In this document: in pieces, positions 36,352-44,937 of the stretch
Position numbering within the stretch: the first letter of the stretch is position 1
Layout: each line of letters starts with the position of its first letter
Origin: Bryobacterales bacterium
GTDB lineage: Bacteria; Acidobacteriota; Terriglobia; Bryobacterales; Bryobacteraceae
Reading direction: 5' to 3'
Assembly: GCA_020852175.1 (NCBI GenBank)
Contig: JADZBH010000002.1
Span: forward strand, 1 to 64,000
Length of the DNA: 64,000 bases
Made by a program: the position numbers and the translations under genes
Notes under the pieces: model-generated
Database searches by the model: none
Seen by the model: the letters and a program-made list of their open reading frames with translations, nothing else
Told to the model about the DNA's origin: nothing

Positions 36352-36525
36352 ATGTCCGTCGCTCTTGAACTCATGCGCAGCGAGGATCTGAGCTGCCTGA
36401 GCCGCAAGTGTGCGGTCGCGGCCGCAACGCTTTCCGATTGGCGGCACGCCTTTCTCTCCGGCGGCGAGGCCGCCTGGAAGATCCGCTACTACGCTTCGCT
36501 GGAGTGTCCAGCGCTGGTGGCGTAA
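36352..36525 (+). pseudogene. Transposase OrfA-like fragment (57 aa)
   Basis: A short open frame encoding MSVALELMRSEDLSCLSRKC and then AAATLSDWRHAFLSGGEAAW. This resembles the N-terminal helix-turn-helix of IS3-group-like OrfA proteins (typically ELARELGVTAATLSxWRxxF). It ends in a stop soon afterwards, with no downstream OrfB. It is most likely a leftover of an insertion sequence. The resemblance is by eye only. Confidence 0.55.
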
Positions 36526-36531
36526 CTCAGA

Positions 36532-36630
36532 TCAATTTGCCTCCGGCAATCCCGAGGCATCGTACGATGTCCCGTTCACACGGTTCGTCGCCCCGTCCAC
36601 CGTGATGTTCCACTGCTTTGAGCCAAGGGT
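36532..36630 (-). pseudogene. RHS/YD-repeat protein remnant
   Basis: The minus strand encodes QWNITVDGATNRVNGTSYDA followed by SGLPEAN and a stop. The TNRVNGTSYDAxG pattern is typical of RHS/YD repeats (usual form TNRIxGxSYDAxGN). Upstream the frame loses the pattern, so only one repeat survives. It is probably the broken end of an RHS toxin-like gene. Confidence 0.5.
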
Positions 36631-36754
36631 GGCTGAACAGCCAATCTTGCGGAGTCCATGGTCTGCACATGCGCCGAAGTCGTTTTTGCCGGTCCTATTT
36701 TCACGGCAAGGAGCCTCTTTTGTGGGACTGTCACAATCCCCCGACCAGTTCCGC

Positions 36755-37927
36755 TTAAAGCGAATTGAGGAACGCCAAAAGTTGCCGCTGCAAAGCGTGC
36801 GGAAGCGTCCGGTATCTCTCCGTGACGCTGGAAGCTTCGACCCCATGGCGGAGGATCGCGTCTTCTGGCGTAGCGGCGCTCCCGTCGTGGAGCAGCGGGC
36901 GCCGGAACCGCAGCCCCCACAGTGCTGGTGTCCGGATCTCGCCTGCTCCCGCGGCGGACTGCTCGATTCCGTCGCCGGTGCCTACGTCGTGAAGCAGCAG
37001 GTTCGAATAGAGAGCGGCCGGCTTCCTGTCAAACAACGGATTGGCATTCGGCCCGGTGACCAGCACGGGGACATGGCACGAGGCGCAACCAATGGCCGTG
37101 AAGAGCGCCTCGCCCGCATGCACGGACTCGTCGATGGGCCCGCGCTCAACCGGCGCGAGGAACTTCATGAAGCTCTCGAAATTGTCGATGCCGCGCAACC
37201 CCGTTCTTCTGTCGCGCACGTCTTCAATCCCTCGTTTCGGACTACACAGCCTGAGCTGTTCGGGATCGACGCCCAAGGCCATTTCATCCGGGAAGAGATC
37301 GTTGGTGATGCCCATTTCATTGCGGTAGGCATCGCCGGAAAAGCCCAGCAAAGTGGCATGCTGCGCCTTCCAGCCGAACCGGCCGACCCGCTCGCGCCTG
37401 GTGGCCACATCCGTGATACGGGCGGCGTGCCCCCGGATGCCATCGCCGTCGCGGTCGTCGGGATCCTCGAGCGCGATGATCGTCCCGTCGGCGATCGCCT
37501 CGACGAGTCCGGCGCCGAACAGCGGGATGGGAGCACGCCGGGCAATCACGTTGGCTTCCGGAGGGATCCGCACCTGGCAGCGGTGAGGCGGCGTCGAGAA
37601 CAGGTGGAACAGCGTGCCGCCATTCAATTCCGTGAACTTGCCATTCTCGTCCCGGCGCCCGCCGCGGACCTCGGTCATTGTGCTGATGCCGCCGATCGCC
37701 GGAACGCTATGGCACACCGCGCAACTGTTCCCGTTGAAAGCCGGTCCCAGGCCGTCCTCCGCGGTTTCGACCTCCGTGAAGTCCTCCAGGCCTAGCCGGA
37801 ACATCTCATGTTCGAAAGGCGTGATCCCCGGCAGAGGACTTCCAGGCGGAATCTGGCGGCCCGTTTGACTGAAACTCAGTCCAACCAAGCCGGTCAAGGC
37901 CACGAAAGCCGCCCAGTGCCTTCTCAT
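36755..37927 (-). CDS. Diheme c-type oxidoreductase (DHOR/DUF1111 family)
   Basis: A 390-residue exported protein with signal peptide MRRHWAAFVALTGLVGLSFSQ. Two c-type heme attachment sites are visible: C69-A-V-C-H73 (NGNSCAVCHSVP) and C281-A-S-C-H285 (AIGCASCHVP). Length, GLGPAFNGNSCAVCH and the closing PLLHDGSAATPEDAI motif match the di-heme oxidoreductase (putative peroxidase/thiol oxidoreductase) family. It would work in the periplasm in electron transfer or peroxide chemistry. It is the last gene of a three-gene operon, with its ATG overlapping the cupredoxin stop as TAATG. The pairing with a CuA-type donor or acceptor suggests a dedicated redox chain. Confidence 0.88.
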   Translation of the reverse strand: MRRHWAAFVALTGLVGLSFSQTGRQIPPGSPLPGITPFEHEMFRLGLEDFTEVETAEDGLGPAFNGNSCAVCHSVPAIGGISTMTEVRGGRRDENGKFTELNGGTLFHLFSTPPHRCQVRIPPEANVIARRAPIPLFGAGLVEAIADGTIIALEDPDDRDGDGIRGHAARITDVATRRERVGRFGWKAQHATLLGFSGDAYRNEMGITNDLFPDEMALGVDPEQLRLCSPKRGIEDVRDRRTGLRGIDNFESFMKFLAPVERGPIDESVHAGEALFTAIGCASCHVPVLVTGPNANPLFDRKPAALYSNLLLHDVGTGDGIEQSAAGAGEIRTPALWGLRFRRPLLHDGSAATPEDAILRHGVEASSVTERYRTLPHALQRQLLAFLNSL

Positions 37928-38283
37928 TACAGGCCCCGTTTGACAGTGATCGTTCCGCGCATCAGGTTATGCCCGGCGCCACACGGGCGCGAGCACTCGA
38001 AAGTGAACGTTCCCTGCTCCTTCGCGATGAATCGAACCCGCGCCTCGCCCTTGCTGGACTGCGGGATGGCGACCTCGATGCCGGCGCTGGGAATGCGGAA
38101 CCCATGGTCCGTGTCATCGCTTGTCAGGACGAATTCGATCAGTTCGCCCTGCTTCACGGTGATCTTCGAGGGGTTGAAAGTGAAGCGCTCGGCAACGATC
38201 GAGATCACGCGATCGGGTTTGCGCACGGTCTGCTCCTGCGCGACGGCCGGGGCTAGAAGAAGAACAAGTCCGAGAAATTTCAT
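37927..38283 (-). CDS. Single-domain CuA-type cupredoxin
   Basis: A 118-residue exported protein. The start MKFLGLVLLLAPAVAQ overlaps the porin stop as TGATG; an ATG four codons upstream is less likely. The sequence is a cytochrome-oxidase subunit II-like cupredoxin fold with all CuA ligands: H60 (DTDHGF), C97, C101, H105 and M108 in C-S-R-P-C-G-A-G-H-N-L-M. The usual bridging-loop Glu is Arg99. There is no membrane hairpin, so this is not a true CoxB but a soluble (or lipid-free) periplasmic electron carrier, similar to nitrous-oxide-reductase or SCO-side CuA domains. Genes on both sides are translationally coupled to it. Confidence 0.87.
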   Translation of the reverse strand: MKFLGLVLLLAPAVAQEQTVRKPDRVISIVAERFTFNPSKITVKQGELIEFVLTSDDTDHGFRIPSAGIEVAIPQSSKGEARVRFIAKEQGTFTFECSRPCGAGHNLMRGTITVKRGL

Positions 38284-39713
38284 CAGAACCACCATCCAAT
38301 GCCAAGATTGATTCCATTGATCGCGCGAACGACGGCGCTCGCGTTGCGGTTGAAGACGTAGTCGAACTTGATGGCGACGTCGGCGTTCGGCTTGTAAGTT
38401 ACGCCAGCCACCCAGGAAGACCGGTTGAATTGCGGCAACGGCGCGTATCCGTCCGGCATGCGGTGCTGCGTGTTGTATTTCTCATAGCGAGTGAACAGGA
38501 TCACGTCGTTCCGTGTCCGCCGCGGCAGCACGTGGATGCCCGGTTCAAAGTAGTATCCGCGCATCTGGCGGGCCACATTGGGATTGACCCCGGTATTCTG
38601 TTCGAGCCGCCAGTTGAGTTCCCCGGCCTGGCTAACCCAGGTATTCGCGAACAAGCCTCGCAAATCGAGCCGGCCGAAGCTGTAGCGTCCATCCAACTCG
38701 GCCATCGTCACGCGCGGATTCACACCGGGCATGTTGTAACCGGAATGTCCGGAATAGACGCTCGCGCCGAGAGTCATCCGCCTCACTCCGGCGTACTCCA
38801 GTCGGGCCACCTTCGCCGGGTTGCGGAAGGAGGCGTCAAAGCCCGCCGACCGGCCGCCCGTGATCCCTGTCTCCGCATTGAAGCGGCTGGCGTCCAGAGA
38901 GGATGTCAGGTAGGTGCGATAGCGGAAGCCGCGTCCCAGGTCGCCCGTGAAACCGAAACCGAGTTCGCGCCATGTGGTCGGAATAATCACGGTCTCGACG
39001 AAAGGCCGCTCCACGCCGTTGAACGAGGGGGGCTCGTGGCGCTCGTTGACGATCCCCACCGGGGTCAGCATCATTCCGGCCCGAAGGTTGAACGCCGGCT
39101 TAATGAGGAAGTCCAGATAGGCCTGCTCCAGCGCTACTTCGCCACTCTCTTCGCCGCCTTCCACGAGGGCATGCTCCACTTCGAGTTCACTCCAGAACTT
39201 GATCCGGTCAGAAAAGCTGTGACCGAACAGCAGCACGAAACGATGGAAATCCGGTCTGAATGGCTCGCCGGCATCTTTGTTGAAGTGGAAATCCATATAA
39301 CCCGCGACCGGCAACCGCGTTTCTCCCCCTGGCGAGCCCTGGTAATCACCGGTGACCGAGACCGGTAGCAGGGCCGGTCCAGCCGGTTGCACTGGCGGCA
39401 CGGGCTGGGCAACAGCCAGCACTGGCGGGGCACCGGTCGGCGGCGATGGAAGCGCGCGCGTTTCGACCTCGGGCCGCCTCGCCTCCAGGACCTCCGCCAT
39501 TTTTTTCTCGAGCAACTCAAGACGCCGCGCGAGATTGGAGGCGCGAGATTCGCGGCCAAACTCAGGGTCGACCAGGCGCATCTTTTCTTCCAACTCCGCA
39601 ATCCGCCGCTCAAGATCGGTGGAGTTCTGCCCCTGTCCGTACGCGCGGGCCTGCAAAAGAAGCCCAGCCAGGACGCACTGATAGACAACGCGTTTCACCA
39701 TAGTACAGTGCAT
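38283..39713 (-). CDS. Outer-membrane beta-barrel porin with coiled-coil N-terminus
   Basis: A 476-residue protein. The leader VKRVVYQCVLAGLLLQARAYG precedes a coiled coil (about 30-80; LERRIAELEEKMRL, LARRLELLEKKMAEVLEA), a Pro-rich linker (about 85-115), and a predicted beta-barrel ending in aromatic residues (NLGIGWWF). Alternating amphipathic strands and motifs such as GYMDFHFNK and LRAGMMLTPVGIVNE resemble phosphate-selective porin O/P-like barrels. The coiled coil may trimerise it or span toward peptidoglycan. It heads the CuA-diheme operon. Start choice is uncertain: ATG at 39713 or 39698, neither with a clear ribosome site. Confidence 0.8.
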   Translation of the reverse strand: MHCTMVKRVVYQCVLAGLLLQARAYGQGQNSTDLERRIAELEEKMRLVDPEFGRESRASNLARRLELLEKKMAEVLEARRPEVETRALPSPPTGAPPVLAVAQPVPPVQPAGPALLPVSVTGDYQGSPGGETRLPVAGYMDFHFNKDAGEPFRPDFHRFVLLFGHSFSDRIKFWSELEVEHALVEGGEESGEVALEQAYLDFLIKPAFNLRAGMMLTPVGIVNERHEPPSFNGVERPFVETVIIPTTWRELGFGFTGDLGRGFRYRTYLTSSLDASRFNAETGITGGRSAGFDASFRNPAKVARLEYAGVRRMTLGASVYSGHSGYNMPGVNPRVTMAELDGRYSFGRLDLRGLFANTWVSQAGELNWRLEQNTGVNPNVARQMRGYYFEPGIHVLPRRTRNDVILFTRYEKYNTQHRMPDGYAPLPQFNRSSWVAGVTYKPNADVAIKFDYVFNRNASAVVRAINGINLGIGWWF

Positions 39714-39731
39714 AATTTTGCTTGTATGAAT

Positions 39732-39765
39732 GATATAGTGTTAACTGTAGTTAAAGAAATGTCAA
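39732..39765 (-). promoter_or_regulatory. Putative promoter and palindrome upstream of the porin operon
   Basis: On the minus strand TTGACA (39760-39765) lies upstream of TATATC (39732-39737), with an unusually long 22-bp gap. Within the gap sits the palindrome TTAACTGTAGTTAA (39741-39754). The region is AT-rich compared with its surroundings. A regulator that bends or untwists the spacer, or a different -10 box, would be needed. Confidence 0.4.
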
Positions 39766-39974
39766 GACCTACTCGCCCGGCAGAATATTAGAAAAAGAAA
39801 ATTCGGGTGCGGCAGGCGAAGTGGGAGCAGGCGCTTCCGGTTGTAAACCTTCTTCAAGGACACCTGGAAGGAGGCCAGCGCCTCGGCCAGGTTGACGACT
39901 TTGGGGCCGGTGTAAACGGTACTGGGGCCCGCGAGCCACGATCGGAGTGGTGGACCGGTCCGGTTGGAGGCAGT

Positions 39975-42641
39975 TTATGTCGGGCTCATGCGCGCCAGCG
40001 GCGAAGCGGTCTCGGCCGCCGGGCCCGTTTCCTCGTTCGAGACTGGGCGACGAATGGGCCAGAGCACCTTGGGGATCTCACTCAGAAAACCGGTGGCGGC
40101 GGCGGTGAACGGCAAGGCCATGGTCCACAAACTGGACGAAGGGAGCAGGGAACCCAGCAGGAGGCCGGCGAGCGCGAAGCGGAGGGTGGAAGCACAGAGC
40201 TCCCAGATGGCGGCGGCGCGAGAGATTTCGTTGCCGGGGAGACTGGGAAGCGTGGGGGGCGGTTCCGGCGCGGGGGAAGCGGGGATGGGCGCGGCAGCCG
40301 AGTGCGCCCAACGGGAGAGCCGTGCGGCGAGTGGGGCCATTTCGCTTCTTGCGGGGGTGGCGCAGTTGGTGCTGAACGTGAAGGCGCCGCCGCGGTAGCG
40401 GACCTCGACGCGGTGTTCGACGAGCCAGCCCGGACGCCCGTGGACGGCCCGGACGGAACCGGTCATCTGGCGCGGAATGGCGAAGCTCCCACGTTCTCCC
40501 CGGAAGCAGAACCAGTCGTTTTCCCAGGTGAGAAAGCCATAGTCCCAGTCGGGGAAGCCCTCGGTGAACCGAACGCCACAGCCTGGATGGAGGCCTGAAA
40601 ACAGGGCGCCGGAAGGCGGCTGAAGACGCGCCGTGAGGGATCTTCGCAGCCGGGCGGCCAGGAGCCGCCGGGCGAGTACCTCACCATACACTGCGGCCCA
40701 AAGCCCGAGGGCCACGGCGAGCATGAGTCCGGCGAAGAATTGGAGCGAGTCCTCGGGCGCGGGCGCGAGGCAGGCAAACAACGCGAGCACGGCTGCCGGA
40801 GCAACCAGCCTTACCCAGAAGATCCGCTCGAAATGTACCGCGCGAGTTTGGCCGCAGAAGGCGGAATCGGGTATATCGGAGGTCTGCACGGGCGTATTGT
40901 AAACGGGCGGCATGCCATAGGCGGCACTGGGGTCGTGGAGGATGGCGAGGGCGCGGCCAGGTTTTACCTGAAAACGCCGGGCCAGACGGAGAACGCGCGC
41001 TTCCATGGATGGGTGGCTGAGGATGGAACCCATCATGCCGCCGTCGCGCGCGGGAACGCGGCTGAGTTGGGCCAGCCGTGCCAGCGCGGCGATCTTGCCT
41101 TCGGGGTCTCCGGTGATCTCCACGGCGCGGGCATCGGCGGCGTATTCACGGCGCTGGGAGACAAGCCCCTGCACCAGAACAAGGCCCAGGGGCAGCCAGG
41201 GGAGCGATGCCAGCCAGAGAGGGGCGCTGGCTGCCCGGATGATCCACTCGATGACCGGTCCGCCGAGAAAGAATGCGCCGATGAAGAGCAGGTATCCTGC
41301 CCCGGGAGTGAGGTGCCCCTCCTTATGATGGCCGAGTTCATGGGCAATCACTGCGTCCAGTTCACGCCGGGTAAGCCCCGTGACGAGGCTCTCGGTAAGG
41401 ACAATGGCGTCGCCGGACACGGCAAAGGCGTTGGCCTCTTCCGAGATGCGTGTCTGGCGCAGGCTCAGCCGGGCGAGGGGTACGCCGGCGCGGGCGGCCA
41501 GGGCCCGCGCACTCTCCAGAAGGGGACCGGCTTCGATTGGCTCGGTATGGACATAGGTTAGCCGCCAGGTAACCCAGGCAAGAGCCCGGTAGACGAGGTA
41601 GGCGCCGCCCAGGAAGCCGAGCGGCCCGGCGAAGGCGGGAGCGAGGTTTTGATCGGCCATCCCAATGCCAATGAGGAAAATAGCCAGAGGCAGAATGATG
41701 GAGGCTTCGCCGGCCAGTTGACGCAGGAGGAGGGTGCGGAAGTGGGAATGCGTAGTGGAGAGCAGCGGCGCCATCGCCGTGAGGCAGGATGCTACGGCGA
41801 GCAGGGGCGGGCCGGCATAGACGGCAACCGCGGCCAGAAAGAGGGGAAGCATGGGAGGAAGGCCTCCCGGCGGCAGCGCGGCGCCCAGCAGGGCGAGGAC
41901 GGACTGGACATCGAGAGCCGTGATCCAGTAGAGCCAGGAGGCCAGGAGGATCCAGTTCATCCAGACGAGCCAGTTCACCTTCTGATCGGCGCGGGAGCGG
42001 GAGGCGCGGAGGCGGACGAAGTAGGCTGCGAGTCCGGGGAAAAAGAGCACGACAAGGAGTGGGATCAGTACGCGGCTTGGGGGCGTGGGGTGAACGGCGC
42101 GGAGGGGGACCTCGGGCGGTAGCTGGCCCTCGTGGTCTGAAAGGAACCAGAGCCGCCGTCCCTTCCAATCGGGTTGCCCGTCTCGTAGCCAGCCGGCGGG
42201 TTTGGTGTCGAGAGGCGAGTCGGCCAGCAGGTCAACGATCACCCGGCCGGAGCTGTGGCGATGGAATTCGCGGACAATCCCGGCCAGGCGGAGGCGCACA
42301 GTGGAGACGTCCCGGACGGGACGGAGGAGGTCGCGGCAGCGGCCGCCGGCCTCGGTGTTGCCGGTGGCGTGAGGCTCCCAACGGCAGCCGGTCAGATCGG
42401 TGGTGATCCCGGAGGCGATCAGCCCGGCGAGCCGTGAGGCGGCGCCCGCGCCCATGCCTTCCACCTCCACCCAGACGTCGGCGCTGGAATGGTCCGTCCA
42501 GACGCGTAACGTGATTTTTTCAGGAACGCCGGCCGGGGCCGCGGCAGTCCGCCCGGTTAGAAGGCTGGCCAGGCACACCAGCAGCATGAACCTCGCGAGA
42601 TGAGTCCACAACGGCACGTCAGGACTCCATCGGCGGATCAC
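39975..42641 (-). CDS. Large membrane M48-family metalloprotease
   Basis: An 888-residue protein. An N-terminal exported domain (about 40-180) of unknown type is followed by about six or more membrane segments (190-360, 450-490) and an M48 (HtpX/CAAX-protease-like) zinc protease domain with H434-E-L-G-H438 (AVIAHELGHHKEGH), EANAFAVSG ahead of it and REYAADARAVE (third ligand Glu) after it. The C-terminal part has another hydrophobic pair and a long soluble region. It likely works in membrane protein quality control with the active site at the inner membrane. The GTG at 42641 has no ribosome site; ATG at 42587, with GCGAGG upstream, is a good alternative start. Confidence 0.82.
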   Translation of the reverse strand: MIRRWSPDVPLWTHLARFMLLVCLASLLTGRTAAAPAGVPEKITLRVWTDHSSADVWVEVEGMGAGAASRLAGLIASGITTDLTGCRWEPHATGNTEAGGRCRDLLRPVRDVSTVRLRLAGIVREFHRHSSGRVIVDLLADSPLDTKPAGWLRDGQPDWKGRRLWFLSDHEGQLPPEVPLRAVHPTPPSRVLIPLLVVLFFPGLAAYFVRLRASRSRADQKVNWLVWMNWILLASWLYWITALDVQSVLALLGAALPPGGLPPMLPLFLAAVAVYAGPPLLAVASCLTAMAPLLSTTHSHFRTLLLRQLAGEASIILPLAIFLIGIGMADQNLAPAFAGPLGFLGGAYLVYRALAWVTWRLTYVHTEPIEAGPLLESARALAARAGVPLARLSLRQTRISEEANAFAVSGDAIVLTESLVTGLTRRELDAVIAHELGHHKEGHLTPGAGYLLFIGAFFLGGPVIEWIIRAASAPLWLASLPWLPLGLVLVQGLVSQRREYAADARAVEITGDPEGKIAALARLAQLSRVPARDGGMMGSILSHPSMEARVLRLARRFQVKPGRALAILHDPSAAYGMPPVYNTPVQTSDIPDSAFCGQTRAVHFERIFWVRLVAPAAVLALFACLAPAPEDSLQFFAGLMLAVALGLWAAVYGEVLARRLLAARLRRSLTARLQPPSGALFSGLHPGCGVRFTEGFPDWDYGFLTWENDWFCFRGERGSFAIPRQMTGSVRAVHGRPGWLVEHRVEVRYRGGAFTFSTNCATPARSEMAPLAARLSRWAHSAAAPIPASPAPEPPPTLPSLPGNEISRAAAIWELCASTLRFALAGLLLGSLLPSSSLWTMALPFTAAATGFLSEIPKVLWPIRRPVSNEETGPAAETASPLARMSPT

Positions 42642-42733
42642 GGGCCGGCAAAGAGTGCATCAGCCTGCTCCAGGCCGTATTTCAGGTGAAGGGCTGATAA
42701 GGACGGCGGACCCCGCCCGCTGGGGGACGCCTG

Positions 42734-43645
42734 CTACCCGGGGTCCTGGCCTTCGGCGGGTTTCCGCCCATTGGCGGCCGCCTCCTCGGCGGCTTCGATG
42801 TCCTCGGGGAAGAGTGCGTAGCCGGTGGGCGGTGGGAAGATCTCCTCGATCAGTTCCAGGCGCTTGCGCAGGTAGCGGCTGGGAAGTTGGCGCGGCCCGG
42901 TTTCGACGTCGATATCGCAGCAGATTCCGTGCAGGTACAGCGTGAGGGTATCGATGAAGGACTCGCGGGCGTATTCGAGGAAGCCCTTCGTAACCCGCTT
43001 CATGTTCGTTTGGCGGCGGCGCAGAGCCTGTTTGAGAGTCCAACTCTGGTCGTCCACTTCGCCGTTCACATGGTTGATGAGTTCCTCGCGCAGCATACCG
43101 TTGTAGTCGCGCAGGAATTCGCCATCGACTTCACCGGCGGCCAGCCGGGCAAGCTCGTGATAGAGGTGATAGTGATAATCGGCCACCTCCAAATCCTCCA
43201 CGCCGAACAGGAGCAGGACGTTGCCGTCAAGGTGGAGGCTGGCCCAGGGGATGGCGCGTCCCTCGGCGGGACGGTCGAACAGGATCTGCACACCCTCGGG
43301 CTCGGTCTGGCCCGCGGGCTTGGCGGCGTGATCGGCCTTGCGTTCGCGGCTGCGGGGCTTGGCCTCGCCGTTGGCGCCGTTCCTGGCGCCTGGCTCGGGC
43401 TTGGGCCGCTGCGCCCCTGCTTCGAGATATGGCACCAACAGCAGGCTGACCTTGGGCAGCAGGTGCGCGAACTTCCCGGGCAGCGCCTCGATGGGGTCGT
43501 TCAGGTACTCGCGTAGATCCTCTTCCGTGAATGAGGATCCGGCGAGGAAATAAGAAAATTGGGAGTCCAGCGGGATCAGATCGGATTTGATCCGCGTCAG
43601 GAACTCATCCGGCGTGATCCGGACGAGGTCATTCTGTGGGGGCAT
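42734..43645 (-). CDS. Unrecognised cytoplasmic protein
   Basis: A 303-residue protein with no signal peptide or membrane segment. It has an N-terminal folded part (1-75), a charged, low-complexity Pro/Lys/Arg linker (about 77-115; RPKPEPGARNGANGEAKPRS), and a C-terminal alpha-rich domain (about 115-290) with GEVDGEFLRDYNGMLREEL and SRYLRKRLELIEEIFPPP. No known motif was identified. It begins 68 bp from the divergent lpxB start and is followed by the M48 gene on the same strand after 92 bp. Its codon usage looks like its neighbours, so it is probably native. Confidence 0.7.
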   Translation of the reverse strand: MPPQNDLVRITPDEFLTRIKSDLIPLDSQFSYFLAGSSFTEEDLREYLNDPIEALPGKFAHLLPKVSLLLVPYLEAGAQRPKPEPGARNGANGEAKPRSRERKADHAAKPAGQTEPEGVQILFDRPAEGRAIPWASLHLDGNVLLLFGVEDLEVADYHYHLYHELARLAAGEVDGEFLRDYNGMLREELINHVNGEVDDQSWTLKQALRRRQTNMKRVTKGFLEYARESFIDTLTLYLHGICCDIDVETGPRQLPSRYLRKRLELIEEIFPPPTGYALFPEDIEAAEEAAANGRKPAEGQDPG

Positions 43646-43713
43646 TCCGTATTTTCATTCTATCATCGCGGTGCGCGGCGCGTTTCGGAGCGGGCTTGCT
43701 ATTCTAGCGGCGA

Positions 43714-44925
43714 GTGTCCGGAGGACCCATCGAGATTCTGGTTTCCGCAGGCGAAGCGTCGGGGGATTTGTACGCAGCGACGCTGGTAAGCCACTTGAAA
43801 ACGCTGTTGCCGGAGGCGCGCTTTTTCGGCTGCGCGGGACCGCGGATGCAGGCCGCGGGCGTGGAGCCTGTGATCGACGCGGCGAAACTGGGCGTGGTGG
43901 GCTTGGTGGAGGTGGTACGCCACATTCCGGAGATTTACGGGGAGTACCGGAAGCTGCTCCGGGAGGCCGCCAGACGAAGGCCGGCACTGGCCGTCGTGAC
44001 GGATTCGCCGGATTTTCACCTGCGCGTCGCGGGTCAGTTGCAGAGGCGCGGCATTCCGGTTCACTACCTGATTGCTCCGCAGGCGTGGGCGTGGCGCAAG
44101 GGGCGAGTGAAGACCATGCGGCGAACATTGGAGAAGCTGTACTGCATCTTTCCGTTCGAGGAGGCGTTTTTCCGCGGGCATGGCGTTCCGGTCCACTACA
44201 TCGGGCATCCGCTGACGCGTCTGGTGAAGCCCTCCCTTTCCAAGGAGGAATTCTTCCGGAAACATGGGTTGCCAGGGGACCGGCCCCTGGTTACACTGCT
44301 GCCGGGAAGCCGCCGGGGAGAGATCGGGCGTCATCTGCCGGTGCTGGCGGGGGCTGTGGGAAGGGTGGAACAACAGCGCCGGTGCACATGGATGCTGGCC
44401 GCGCCTCCCGAGGGGCTCGCGCGGTTTGGGGAACTCTTTTTTGCGCAACCGTTTCGCGCGGCATCCATCCAAAAGAACAAGGAGAACCCCTCCGGAGCAG
44501 GCGCAGCCGTGGTTCCCCGCGTAGTGGAAGGGGAGACCTGGGACGCCATCGCGCATGCCGATCTCGTGCTGGCGGCAAGCGGTACGGTGACCATGGAGGC
44601 GGCACTGTTGGGTACGCCCATGGTTACTTACTATCGAGTCACTGGAATGAGTTGGTGGATGGGCCGGCTCCTGGTGGACGTTCCCTTCTATACGATGGTG
44701 AACCTGATCGCGGGCGAGCGTGTGGTCCCGGAACTGATTCAGAATGAAATGACACCGGATAAAGTGGCGGGCGCGGCGTTACGAATTCTGCAGGACGAAG
44801 GCGAGGCGGCGCGGATGCGGCAGCGCCTGTCCCGCGTCTCGGCCAGCCTGGACACGGGACGCGACCCGCTGGCGCTGGCCGCGGAGTTGGTGGCGCGTCG
44901 CGTGAAGCCGGGCGGCGAGAGGTAA
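43714..44925 (+). CDS. lpxB: Lipid-A-disaccharide synthase
   Basis: A 403-residue GT19 glycosyltransferase that joins UDP-2,3-diacylglucosamine and lipid X to form the lipid A disaccharide at the inner face of the cytoplasmic membrane. Family motifs are present: VSAGEASGDLYAATLV at the N-terminus, GVVGLVEVVRHIP, APQAWAWRKGRVKTM, YIGHPL, LLPGSRRGEI, and LAASGTVTMEAALLGTPMV in the donor-binding half. It starts at GTG 43714 without an obvious ribosome site. A short low-complexity loop (about 245-265; KNKENPSGAG) is unusual. Presence of this gene supports a Gram-negative organism making lipid A. The M1-like gene follows after 12 bp. Confidence 0.95.
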   Translation: MSGGPIEILVSAGEASGDLYAATLVSHLKTLLPEARFFGCAGPRMQAAGVEPVIDAAKLGVVGLVEVVRHIPEIYGEYRKLLREAARRRPALAVVTDSPDFHLRVAGQLQRRGIPVHYLIAPQAWAWRKGRVKTMRRTLEKLYCIFPFEEAFFRGHGVPVHYIGHPLTRLVKPSLSKEEFFRKHGLPGDRPLVTLLPGSRRGEIGRHLPVLAGAVGRVEQQRRCTWMLAAPPEGLARFGELFFAQPFRAASIQKNKENPSGAGAAVVPRVVEGETWDAIAHADLVLAASGTVTMEAALLGTPMVTYYRVTGMSWWMGRLLVDVPFYTMVNLIAGERVVPELIQNEMTPDKVAGAALRILQDEGEAARMRQRLSRVSASLDTGRDPLALAAELVARRVKPGGER

Positions 44926-44937
44926 GGAACACAAGGA

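Larger units (their letters stand above)
36275..36754. other. 480-bp region of gene debris
   Basis: No intact gene is seen between the sulfatase and the diheme oxidoreductase. It contains a transposase OrfA-like fragment on the plus strand (36352-36525) and an RHS-repeat-like tail on the minus strand (36532-36630). The remainder, including 36631-36754, holds nothing recognisable. This is a scar of past insertions. Confidence 0.6.

Noticed and set aside
39780-39974. Minus-strand peptide GPKVVNLAEALASF, faintly like the C-terminal tail of Ku proteins
   Set aside because: Only about 15 residues look similar, no Ku core is present, and the match could be chance; not annotated.
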